DNA of 15,143 nucleotides, taken from an uncultured Eubacterium sp. (lineage in GTDB: Bacteria; Bacillota; Clostridia; Oscillospirales; Acutalibacteraceae). The DNA lies in the NCBI GenBank assembly GCA_910577215.1, contig CAJTMQ010000001.1, forward strand, positions 1 through 15,143, read 5' to 3'. The position numbers were made by a program, and so were the translations under genes. A model generated the notes under the pieces. It saw nothing but the letters and a program-made list of their open reading frames with translations, was not told the DNA's origin and did no database searches. Below, in pieces: positions 7,117 through 13,934 of this stretch; positions within the stretch are counted from its first letter, which is position 1; each line of letters starts with the position of its first letter.

Positions 7117-8175
7117 ATGGATATTATTGAAGATAATTCTATGAAGAATATGCGTTTTGTTCGCAAACTTCCGATTCCCAAAGAAGTTAAGGAGCTTTTT
7201 CCGTTAAGTGAGAAAGCAGCAGAAATAAAAAAAATTCGTGATGCAGAAATTTCCAAGGTATTCAAGGGAGAAAGTGAGAAGTTTCTGCTTATAATCGGAC
7301 CCTGTTCGGCAGACAGAGAAGAAAGTGTTATGGATTATGTTAACCGCCTTGCCGAGGTGCAGAAAGAGGTTAAAGATAAAATTATAATTGTTCCGCGTAT
7401 ATATACAGGTAAGCCGCGTACAACGGGTGCAGGCTATAAGGGAATGATGCATCAGCCGGATCCGGATGGTGTACCTGATATGTATGACGGTATTATTGCC
7501 GTTCGCTCTCTTCACACAAGAGCAATTGAGGAAACAGGGCTTACCTGTGCTGATGAAATGCTCTATCCGTCCAATTACCGATATTTGAGCGATTTGCTTT
7601 CATATGTTGCAGTCGGTGCAAGAAGTGTTGAAAATCAGGATCACCGCCTAACTGCAAGCGGAATGGATGTTCCCTGCGGAATGAAAAACGGCACCGGCGG
7701 TGATTATGGAGTTATGCTTAACGCCATTACTGCTGCACAGGGCGGTCACACCTTTATTTACCGCGGCTGGGAGGTTGAATCAAAGGGCAATGAGCTTGCA
7801 CATGCAATCCTCCGCGGAGGTGTTGATAAGCACGGAATATGCCATCCGAACTATCATTATGAGGATTTAATTACATTATATAATATGTATGCTGCGGATA
7901 ACACCTTTAAAAATCCTGCCGTTATTGTGGACACAAATCATTCAAACAGCGGCAAGAAATACCTTGAACAGGTCAGAATTGCAAATGAGGTGCTTCATTC
8001 CATGCGCCACAGCAGTGATATTAAGAGCTTTGTAAAAGGTTTTATGATTGAATCATATATTGAGGACGGCTGCCAGAAAATTGAGGATGGTGTTTACGGT
8101 AAATCAATCACGGATCCATGCCTTGGCTGGACACGTTCAAAGGAACTTATATATTCAATTGCAGAACAGCTATAG
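7117..8175 (+). CDS. aroF: 3-deoxy-7-phosphoheptulonate (DAHP) synthase, class I AroF/G/H type
   Basis: 352 residues, the usual size (about 350) of the E. coli-type enzymes. It condenses phosphoenolpyruvate with erythrose 4-phosphate in the first step of the shikimate pathway to Phe, Tyr and Trp. The metal ligands are recognisable: C63 in G-P-C-S, H275 in D-T-N-H-S, E312 in M-I-E-S-Y, and D333 in S-I-T-D-P; these line up with C61, H268, E302 and D326 of E. coli AroG. The substrate loop K-P-R-T-T-G and the K-N-G-T-G-G segment are also present. The ATG at 7117 is chosen because AAAGAGG lies eight bases before it; an upstream in-frame ATG at 7042 would start inside the terminator and promoter of this very gene. 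Which amino acid inhibits it cannot be told from the sequence by eye, so the isozyme letter is provisional. Confidence 0.93.
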   Translation: MDIIEDNSMKNMRFVRKLPIPKEVKELFPLSEKAAEIKKIRDAEISKVFKGESEKFLLIIGPCSADREESVMDYVNRLAEVQKEVKDKIIIVPRIYTGKPRTTGAGYKGMMHQPDPDGVPDMYDGIIAVRSLHTRAIEETGLTCADEMLYPSNYRYLSDLLSYVAVGARSVENQDHRLTASGMDVPCGMKNGTGGDYGVMLNAITAAQGGHTFIYRGWEVESKGNELAHAILRGGVDKHGICHPNYHYEDLITLYNMYAADNTFKNPAVIVDTNHSNSGKKYLEQVRIANEVLHSMRHSSDIKSFVKGFMIESYIEDGCQKIEDGVYGKSITDPCLGWTRSKELIYSIAEQL

Positions 8176-8227
8176 CAAAAATAATGCACAAATGAGCAGA
8201 TGTTCACTTGGTAATGTAATACAAAAA

Positions 8228-8259
8228 GGCTGTTAAACAATTAAATTAGTTTGACAGCC
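8228..8259. other. Hairpin or dyad overlapping the importer's -35 box
   Basis: GGCTGTTAAAC (8228-8238) pairs with GTTTGACAGCC (8249-8259) over 11 positions with one G-U pair and a 10-base loop. It could be a weak terminator for the DAHP synthase gene, but the downstream tract (ATATATATTCT) is not T-rich; the A-run on the left would suit transcripts from the other strand. Its right arm contains the TTGACA of the next promoter, so a protein-binding dyad is also possible. Confidence 0.45.
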
Positions 8260-8280
8260 ATATATATTCTGTGCTAATAT
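8251..8280 (+). promoter_or_regulatory. Sigma-A promoter of the ABC importer operon
   Basis: TTGACA at 8251-8256 and TAATAT at 8275-8280 are separated by 18 bases. Transcription is expected near 8287, giving a leader of about 64 bases that contains the palindrome at 8304-8315. Confidence 0.7.
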
Positions 8281-8303
8281 ATTTCTATCGGAATTTGCTT
8301 TAA

Positions 8304-8315
8304 CACTTTAAAGTG
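8304..8315 (+). promoter_or_regulatory. Perfect CACTTTAAAGTG palindrome (probable operator)
   Basis: This is a perfect 12-base palindrome about 17 bases downstream of the predicted transcription start of the importer operon. It matches the two sites before the aldolase-like gene at 11 of 12 positions, which suggests a common repressor. Confidence 0.6.
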
Positions 8316-8350
8316 AACGGTGAATACATATTATTAAAGAGGTAATTATA

Positions 8351-9340
8351 ATGAAAAAGTCAATTAAAAAAATAATTGCAATATGCCTTGCTGTTATTAC
8401 TGTTGCAGTTTGTTTTGCAGCATGCACATCAAACGAAACAGGTAATACAAATAAAAAATATAAAATCGGTATTGCTCAGTGGGAAGCCCATGAAGCACTG
8501 GATGCGGCAACAGAAGGCTTTAAGAAAGCAGTTGAGGATAAGCTTGGTGCAGACAATGTTGAATTTGAATACAATACTGCTCAGGGTGAGGTTCCAAACT
8601 GCTCAACTATCGTAAACCGTTATGCAACAAATAATGTTGATTTGATTATGGCAAATGCAACTCCGGTTGTTCAGGCTGCTGTTTCAGCTACAAAAGAAAT
8701 TCCGATTGTTGGCACATCCGTAACAGAATATGGTGTGGCTCTTGGTATTGAGAATTTCAGTGGTTTAACAGGTGTAAATGTTACAGGAACATCAGATCTT
8801 GCTCCGCTTGATCAGCAGGCCGCAATGATTAAAGAGATTGCTCCTGAAACAAAAACAGTTGGTATTATTTATTGTTCAGGTGAGCCAAACTCAAAATATC
8901 AGGCAACAGAGGTCACAAAGTATCTTGCTGATTTAGGCATTACGGCAACAGAATATCCGTTTGCAGATTCAAATGATTTGCAGTCTATTGCAGTAAAGGC
9001 TGTTTCTGAAAATGATGCAGTCTATGTGCCTACAGATAATACAGCTGCTAAAAATACGGGAATCATTGATGCGGTTGCAAGACCTGCAAAGAAGCCTGTT
9101 TTTGCAGGAGAGGAAGGCATTGCCAAAGGATGCGGTATAGTTACACTTACAATAAGCTACTACGATATTGGTTACACTGCAGGTGAAATGGCTGCTGATA
9201 TTCTTGAAAACGGCAAGAATCCCGCTGAAATGGAAATAGGCTATGCACCTAAATTCACTAAGAAATATAATGCTGATATATGCAGCGAGCTCGGAATAAC
9301 AGTTCCTGATGATTACGTTGCACTTGATGCTGCTGAATAA
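8351..9340 (+). CDS. ABC importer substrate-binding lipoprotein, TrpX/COG2984 type
   Basis: 329 residues. A signal peptide with lipobox F-A-A-C25 anchors it outside the cell. The mature protein has the two-lobed fold of the ABC_sub_bind family (PF04392, COG2984): K-I-G-I-A-Q-W near residue 38, a T-P-V-V-Q-A segment, G-V-N-V-T-G-T and Y-V-P-T-D-N-T motifs. This family travels with COG4120 permeases and COG1101 ATPases, exactly the genes that follow. The best studied members are the TrpXYZ systems of streptococci, linked to tryptophan uptake. The RBS AAAGAGG at 8336-8342 is eight bases before the ATG. The nearby DAHP synthase gene and shared operator support an aromatic amino acid substrate, but this is inference; the family also includes systems of unknown substrate. 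Confidence 0.85.
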   Translation: MKKSIKKIIAICLAVITVAVCFAACTSNETGNTNKKYKIGIAQWEAHEALDAATEGFKKAVEDKLGADNVEFEYNTAQGEVPNCSTIVNRYATNNVDLIMANATPVVQAAVSATKEIPIVGTSVTEYGVALGIENFSGLTGVNVTGTSDLAPLDQQAAMIKEIAPETKTVGIIYCSGEPNSKYQATEVTKYLADLGITATEYPFADSNDLQSIAVKAVSENDAVYVPTDNTAAKNTGIIDAVARPAKKPVFAGEEGIAKGCGIVTLTISYYDIGYTAGEMAADILENGKNPAEMEIGYAPKFTKKYNADICSELGITVPDDYVALDAAE

Positions 9341-9362
9341 ACAGCAGATATAAAATTAAAAG

Positions 9363-9392
9363 AGAGCGGTAAGAAGTTCTTATCGCTCTTTT
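9363..9392 (+). terminator. Intercistronic hairpin between binding protein and permease
   Basis: AGAGCGGTAAGA (9363-9374) pairs with TTTCTTATCGCTCT-like sequence ending at 9389 in a 12-base stem with one G-T pair and a three-base loop, followed by TTTT. It is a partial terminator or an RNA-stabilising stem. In such operons it normally allows much more binding protein than membrane components. The permease RBS GGAGG lies just after it at 9397-9401. Confidence 0.7.
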
Positions 9393-9413
9393 CGTTGGAG
9401 GTACAGGACTTTT

Positions 9414-10319
9414 ATGCTTGCATTTTTATCTTCTCTGCCGGGTGCGGCAGCGCAGGGAATCATATGGGGTATAATGGCAATAGGCGTTTATATTACATAT
9501 AGAGTTCTTGATTTTGCGGATTTAACAGTAGACGGCTCACTTGGTACAGGCGGTGCGGTATTTGCTATGTGCACCCTTGGCGGAATGAATATTTATGTTT
9601 CAATTTTTATTGCCTTTCTTGCAGGATGTATTGCAGGGCTTGCAACAGGAATATTCCACACGGCTTTCGGAATACCGCCGATTCTTGCGGGAATTTTGAC
9701 TCAGCTTGCCCTATATTCTGTTAATCTGGATATTATGGGTCAGTCTAATCAGGCACTGAATTCAAGCAAATACAGTTTCCTTGTTAATTTGCTTGATGCC
9801 AAAAAGTCTATTATTGTAGGTTTGATTTTTGTTGCAATTATCATTGCTGTTCTTTATTGGTTCTTCGGTACCGAACTCGGTCATTCAATCCGTGCTACGG
9901 GAAATAATCAGAATATGGCACGTGCAAACGGAATAAACACAAATGTCAATAAGGTTGTTGCGCTCGTAATTTCTAATGGCATTGTTGCGCTCTCCGGAGC
10001 TCTTCTTGCACAGTTCCAGGGCTTCTCTGATATTAATATGGGAAGGGGTGCCATTGTTATCGGTTTGGCTGCCGTAATTATAGGCGAGGTTATTTTCGGA
10101 AAGATTTTCAAGAATTTTGCGTTGAAGCTTATTGCTGCGGTAATCGGCGGTGTAATTTATTATATTGTTATTACACTTGTTATTGCGCTTGGTCTTCCTG
10201 CAAACGATTTAAAGCTGTTCTCAGCTCTTGTTGTTGCATTGTTCCTTGGTGTACCTTATTGGAAAAACAAGGTTGTGCGCAAAAAAGTGAAAAAGGAGGA
10301 GGGTGCTGCAAATGCTTGA
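9414..10319 (+). CDS. ABC importer permease, TrpY/COG4120 type
   Basis: 301 residues, strongly hydrophobic with about eight or nine membrane segments. It belongs to the branched-chain permease superfamily (BPD_transp_2, PF02653). The segment D-F-A-D-L-T-V-D-G-S (about residues 33-42) and the later R-A-T-G-N-N-Q-N-M-A-R-A-N-G-I loop (about 161-175), which couples to the ATPase, are typical of COG4120 members paired with COG2984 binding proteins. It forms the channel for the ligand delivered by the upstream lipoprotein. GGAGG precedes the ATG by 12 bases. The last eight bases overlap the ATPase gene, so the two are translationally coupled. Confidence 0.88.
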   Translation: MLAFLSSLPGAAAQGIIWGIMAIGVYITYRVLDFADLTVDGSLGTGGAVFAMCTLGGMNIYVSIFIAFLAGCIAGLATGIFHTAFGIPPILAGILTQLALYSVNLDIMGQSNQALNSSKYSFLVNLLDAKKSIIVGLIFVAIIIAVLYWFFGTELGHSIRATGNNQNMARANGINTNVNKVVALVISNGIVALSGALLAQFQGFSDINMGRGAIVIGLAAVIIGEVIFGKIFKNFALKLIAAVIGGVIYYIVITLVIALGLPANDLKLFSALVVALFLGVPYWKNKVVRKKVKKEEGAANA

Positions 10320-11115
10320 AATCAAAGGTGTTTATAAAACCTTCAACCCGGGAACAGTTAACGAAAAGCACGCTCTTAACGGTATAGACTTAACGCTTAA
10401 TGAGGGTGATTTTGTAACAGTTATCGGCGGTAACGGTGCAGGCAAGTCAACAATGCTGAATATGATAGCGGGTGTTTATCCGGTTGACTGCGGAACAATC
10501 ACTATAGACGGGCAGGATGTTACAAAGCTCCCCGAATTTAAAAGAGCAAAATTCCTCGGCAGAGTTTTTCAGGATCCTATGACAGGAACTGCCGCGGATA
10601 TGCAGATTATAGAAAATCTTGCACTTGCATCACGCAGAGGTAAATTCAGAACGCTTGCACCGGGTGTAACAAAAAAAGAAAAGGCGGGATACATTGAGCT
10701 TTTAAGCTCTCTTGATCTTGGTCTTGAAAGCAGACTTACTTCAAAGGTTGGTCTTTTATCAGGCGGTCAGCGTCAGGCAATTACGCTTCTTATGGCAACC
10801 CTAAAAAAGCCGAAGCTGCTTTTGCTTGATGAGCACACTGCGGCACTGGATCCTAAAACTGCGCATAAGGTGCTTGAGCTTACAACAGAGATCGTTGCCA
10901 AGAATAATCTTACCACTATAATGATTACGCATAATATGAAGGATGCCATTGCAATAGGCAACAGGCTTATTATGATGAATGACGGAAAGATAATTTATGA
11001 TATAAGCGGCGAGGAAAAGAAAAAGCTTACCACTGCAGATCTTCTTGAAAAGTTCAAGATTACCAGCGGCGGAGAGCTTGATAATGACCGTATGCTTCTT
11101 TCTTCAGATGAATAA
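10312..11115 (+). CDS. ABC importer ATP-binding protein, TrpZ/COG1101 type
   Basis: 267 residues. All ABC ATPase motifs are intact: Walker A G39-G-N-G-A-G-K45-S-T, Q-loop Q87, signature L149-S-G-G-Q153, Walker B L-L-L-L-D173-E174, and H-loop H207. It powers the importer from the cytoplasmic side. The ATG at 10312 is chosen over a GTG at 10303 because GGAGGG (10298-10303) is then eight bases upstream; this start lies inside the permease gene and shares eight bases (ATGCTTGA) with its end. The operon ends at the terminator that follows. Confidence 0.92.
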   Translation: MLEIKGVYKTFNPGTVNEKHALNGIDLTLNEGDFVTVIGGNGAGKSTMLNMIAGVYPVDCGTITIDGQDVTKLPEFKRAKFLGRVFQDPMTGTAADMQIIENLALASRRGKFRTLAPGVTKKEKAGYIELLSSLDLGLESRLTSKVGLLSGGQRQAITLLMATLKKPKLLLLDEHTAALDPKTAHKVLELTTEIVAKNNLTTIMITHNMKDAIAIGNRLIMMNDGKIIYDISGEEKKKLTTADLLEKFKITSGGELDNDRMLLSSDE

Positions 11116-11123
11116 AATGAAGA

Positions 11124-11156
11124 ACCTGACTTGTTTAATACAAGTCAGGTCTTTTT
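11124..11156 (+). terminator. Intrinsic terminator of the ABC importer operon
   Basis: ACCTGACTTG (11124-11133) pairs perfectly with CAAGTCAGGT (11141-11150) around a seven-base loop, followed by C and a T-run. The next gene runs in the opposite direction. Confidence 0.93.
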
Positions 11157-11192
11157 GTTTTTTATCGTTTGGATTCTTACGGGTCAGTTAAC

Positions 11193-11909
11193 TTATTTTG
11201 AATAGGTTTCAACACAAAAGCCGTGATGACCGCAGTCAGGGCACTTTAGCTTTCTTGTATTTGGTGTATGCGGTGACCAAAATGACTGCTTAAAGGTTGG
11301 CTTAAACACTGCATGGCATTTTGGGCAGATATATGCCGTTCTTTTAAAATAGAAAGCAGAAATCCATATTCCCATTGCCAAAACGGCACACATTCCAACG
11401 GCAAACGGCCACCATATTCCTGTTGTGCACCATAAATAAATTGTGCCGACCTCAATAATATCCATAACGAGACCAATGGCAAGCATAATGGTGCGGATTT
11501 TACGAAGCTTTTTTTTATTTTCCATAATATGCGCTATATCACCTATAGATTCAACTGAGAAATGCTCAACCCTTTTGAGCGAATGCTCTAACTCCTCAAG
11601 CTTATCAAGTTTTGCCCGCTTTTTAGAAATTTCTTCACTCAGTGCTTTTTCCTGCTCACCAAGCAAAATGCCTATAACATCTTCAGGATGTTCCTCAGAA
11701 AGCAGTTCTCCAATGCTGTTGATAGGCAAATCAAGCTCACGAAGAAAACAGATGATTTTCATTCTCTTTAAATCCTCTTCGGAATAAAGCCGCCTGCCGC
11801 CTTCGCTGAGTTCGTTCGGTACAAGAATTCCTCTTGTATCATAATATTGAACGGTTCTTACTGATACTCCGCAAAGTTTTGCAATTTCCCCTGTTGTGTA
11901 TTTTGACAT
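11193..11909 (-). CDS. MerR-family regulator with two membrane helices and a C-terminal zinc ribbon
   Basis: 238 residues. The MerR winged helix is at about 1-70 (T-T-G-E-I-A-K-L-C-G-V-S-V-R-T-V-Q-Y-Y-D, then G-G-R-R-L-Y), followed by a charged coiled-coil dimerisation helix at about 82-116. Two hydrophobic helices lie at about 139-162 and 165-187. The tail is a zinc ribbon with C195-P-K-C198 and C223-P-D-C226 and possible extra ligands H199 and C232. With two helices, the DNA-binding and zinc ends would both be cytoplasmic and the protein tethered to the membrane. The start at 11909 is preferred because AAGGAGGTGA precedes it; a GTG four codons upstream falls within that RBS. The signal sensed is unknown. 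Its own upstream promoter has the long 19-base spacer that MerR proteins act on, so self-regulation is likely. Confidence 0.85.
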   Translation of the reverse strand: MSKYTTGEIAKLCGVSVRTVQYYDTRGILVPNELSEGGRRLYSEEDLKRMKIICFLRELDLPINSIGELLSEEHPEDVIGILLGEQEKALSEEISKKRAKLDKLEELEHSLKRVEHFSVESIGDIAHIMENKKKLRKIRTIMLAIGLVMDIIEVGTIYLWCTTGIWWPFAVGMCAVLAMGIWISAFYFKRTAYICPKCHAVFKPTFKQSFWSPHTPNTRKLKCPDCGHHGFCVETYSK

Positions 11910-11931
11910 AGCTTTCACCTCCTTATGCCTG

Positions 11932-11962
11932 ATTTTACAGTATTACGCTGCGTTACAAGCAA
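11932..11962 (-). promoter_or_regulatory. MerR-type promoter with 19-base spacer
   Basis: Reading leftwards, TTGCTT (11962-11957) and TAAAAT (11937-11932) are 19 bases apart, the stretched spacing typical of promoters that MerR proteins twist into shape. A weak dyad (GTATTnC ... GnAATAC) spans the spacer. CTGCGT (11948-11953) and ACGCAG (11969-11974) form a second inverted repeat here. Confidence 0.45.
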
Positions 11963-12008
11963 TACCTTACGCAGGTGTATTTTAAAAAAATTTATAAAAA
12001 TATGAACA

Positions 12009-12068
12009 AGCACTCCCGCAAGGTAATACCTCTTTATGAAGTTTGCCCGCAGAAGTGCTGTTTTTTTT
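12009..12068. terminator. Structured inverted repeat downstream of the XRE gene
   Basis: AGCACTCCCGC (12009-12019) and GCAGAAGTGCT (12049-12059) pair over 11 positions (two G-U pairs when read leftwards), enclosing a smaller dyad AGGTAATACCT. On the plus strand it is followed directly by eight T residues, giving a strong rightward terminator, although no rightward gene lies before it. Leftwards it would end the XRE transcript, but the tract after it (TTGTTCATATTTTT) is less ideal. Confidence 0.55.
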
Positions 12069-12080
12069 CTTTCAGTTTTG

Positions 12081-13811
12081 TTATGAGGCTGCCTTGATTT
12101 CAAAATCACCGCTTACGGAATCAAAATCAATTTTTGTGCTGCCATCACCAAAGGTTTGCCTGCCTTTGTCGATTTTTGCACCGCCGTTTGCGTAGAAATC
12201 ATTTCCTGTTATATCACCTGAAACGGTATCATAATCAATTGTAAATCCGTTTATATCCATAGGAACACGTACCGTGAAATCACCGCTCACGGTTTCTGCA
12301 TCAATCTCAATCGGAATAGAATATGTTGTAATATCAACACTTCCGCTTACACCGTTTGTATCAATAATTGTAAAATTTCCATTTGCAGAAACATCACCGC
12401 TGACAGTTGAAATTTCAAGCTGTCGAGCTGTTACATCATTTATATTGATTTTTGAAGAAACGCTTTCAATATCAATTTCCTGGGCAACATAATCATCAGG
12501 AAGATATATTGTTAAAGATTTACTTGGATTATTTGCATTCCTCCAACTGTTAAATCCTGATTTGCAGTACTTGATTTTCAGTTCATTTACATCAACAAGG
12601 TAACGGAGTGCTCTGTCCTGATTACTCTGCTCAGGCTCTGAGAATTTAATTGTTTCACCATCATAATACTCAACGGTAATGTTTCCGCCGATCCATTCTA
12701 CGGAAATTTTGGAAATTCCGTCTGCTGCCACTTCATTGCTTCCCACAGCATATTTTCCGTTATCATCATAGTCTACAGAGCTGATAGCAGACGGCACAAA
12801 ATTATCCATCCATTCCATTCCATTGCTGAGAAAGCCGAATACACAGCTTATTGCAACAACAGAAATAATTGTTAATCCGCATATTATTGAAATTATAATT
12901 GCTGCTGCGGTTGAGCCTTTTGAGCGAGACTGCGTACCTGTGCCTGAAGGGGAATAGTATGTTCCGTTTGCATTATTGTATTGTGAAAAATCATCATATT
13001 TGTTTTTGTGCGTTTTTTTGTATGCATCACAAATTAAATAATACATAGGTATTGTTATAAATAAAATCCATGTAGGATGCCATACGTAAAATAACATACC
13101 GATTGAAAGATACATAGCCACAACAAAAACAGGGTATGCAAAGTGCGTGGGATTTTTTGTTTTAAATGCAGTTATTGCCGTTTCTATTATAGGTATAAAT
13201 AAAAACAGTATCCAGCCGACTGCCCAGCCCCTGTGCGTTGTAAAGCCTAAAAACAAATAAATAAAAACGATTGAAATAGGAAGCAGTGCATGCAGCCATG
13301 GATTTTTTTCAGGCTTCGGACTGTAGAAATTCGGACGGGGATTATTATAAACGGTTCCATCCTTAGTTTCAACGTGAACACCGTATCCGCCGCCGACATG
13401 AACGTTATCACCGTTTTTGCTTTCAACGTGAATTCCGTCCCATCCAACGTGTACCTTATCGTTACCGTCATTAAAATTAATACCGTCGTTAAAGTTTATT
13501 TCTGCGTCCTTTGTGCTGCCTTCTTCTGTTTCCGAATAATCATTTCCGTTTTCACTTTCTGATTCTTCAGCAGGCTGTTCTTCATTATCAACTGTTTTTT
13601 TAGGCTGTTCGGTTCCATTTAAAAGCTCATCAATTGTAATACCGTACAGATTTGCAAGGGCAATCAGGTTATCCGTATCGGGGCTGCTTTCAGAGCGCTC
13701 CCATTTAGATATTGCCTGTCTGGAAACTCCTATCTTTTCGGCAAGCTCCTCCTGTGAAAAACCGTTTGCTTTTCTGTATTCGAAAAGCCGTTTTGCTGTT
13801 TCAATATTCAT
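12081..13811 (-). CDS. XRE-family regulator with membrane helices and DUF4097-like beta repeats
   Basis: 576 residues. The N-terminus is a Cro/CI helix-turn-helix (about 5-65, S-Q-E-E-L-A-E-K-I-G-V-S-R-Q-A-I-S-K-W-E). An acidic linker follows (70-103), then a duplicated I-N-F-N-D-G and two 17-18-residue repeats (119-135 and 136-153) built around V-H-V-G and H-V-E-[ST]-K. Hydrophobic helices are at about 173-192, 196-215, 224-243, 246-263 and 302-328. The rest (about 365-576) is a beta-repeat domain with V-S-G-[DS] turns at about 470, 488, 508, 530 and 566, as in DUF4097/DUF4098 putative adhesins. With five helices the DNA-binding end is inside and the beta domain outside. This suggests a one-component regulator that reads an envelope signal; that role is inferred. 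GAGGTGAT lies directly before the ATG. Alternatively it is a surface protein with a DNA-binding head; the target genes are unknown. Confidence 0.82.
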   Translation of the reverse strand: MNIETAKRLFEYRKANGFSQEELAEKIGVSRQAISKWERSESSPDTDNLIALANLYGITIDELLNGTEQPKKTVDNEEQPAEESESENGNDYSETEEGSTKDAEINFNDGINFNDGNDKVHVGWDGIHVESKNGDNVHVGGGYGVHVETKDGTVYNNPRPNFYSPKPEKNPWLHALLPISIVFIYLFLGFTTHRGWAVGWILFLFIPIIETAITAFKTKNPTHFAYPVFVVAMYLSIGMLFYVWHPTWILFITIPMYYLICDAYKKTHKNKYDDFSQYNNANGTYYSPSGTGTQSRSKGSTAAAIIISIICGLTIISVVAISCVFGFLSNGMEWMDNFVPSAISSVDYDDNGKYAVGSNEVAADGISKISVEWIGGNITVEYYDGETIKFSEPEQSNQDRALRYLVDVNELKIKYCKSGFNSWRNANNPSKSLTIYLPDDYVAQEIDIESVSSKININDVTARQLEISTVSGDVSANGNFTIIDTNGVSGSVDITTYSIPIEIDAETVSGDFTVRVPMDINGFTIDYDTVSGDITGNDFYANGGAKIDKGRQTFGDGSTKIDFDSVSGDFEIKAAS

Positions 13812-13934
13812 CTTATCACCTCACCTAAATTTTAGCAGTAGCAATGGAAGAACGCCATAAACTCTGCTTTTCAATTTTGAAATTCTGGTTTTCAATTCCG
13901 CAACTATTGGTTGCAAAAGCAGCATTTATGCGGC

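Noticed and set aside
8176..8350. T-box or other amino-acid riboswitch before the ABC importer
   Set aside because: No T-box core sequence and no terminator/antiterminator pair in the leader; a protein operator fits better.
11910..11918. GTG start giving the MerR protein four extra residues
   Set aside because: The GTG falls inside the AAGGAGGTGA ribosome binding site of the next ATG.
13440..13500. Short tandem repeats that might be a CRISPR or satellite
   Set aside because: They encode the I-N-F-N-D-G and V-H-V-G protein repeats within the XRE gene and keep its frame.
13812..13934. Promoter for the XRE gene
   Set aside because: A TAAAAT box is present, but no acceptable -35 box at the right distance; the gene may be read from the galM promoter.
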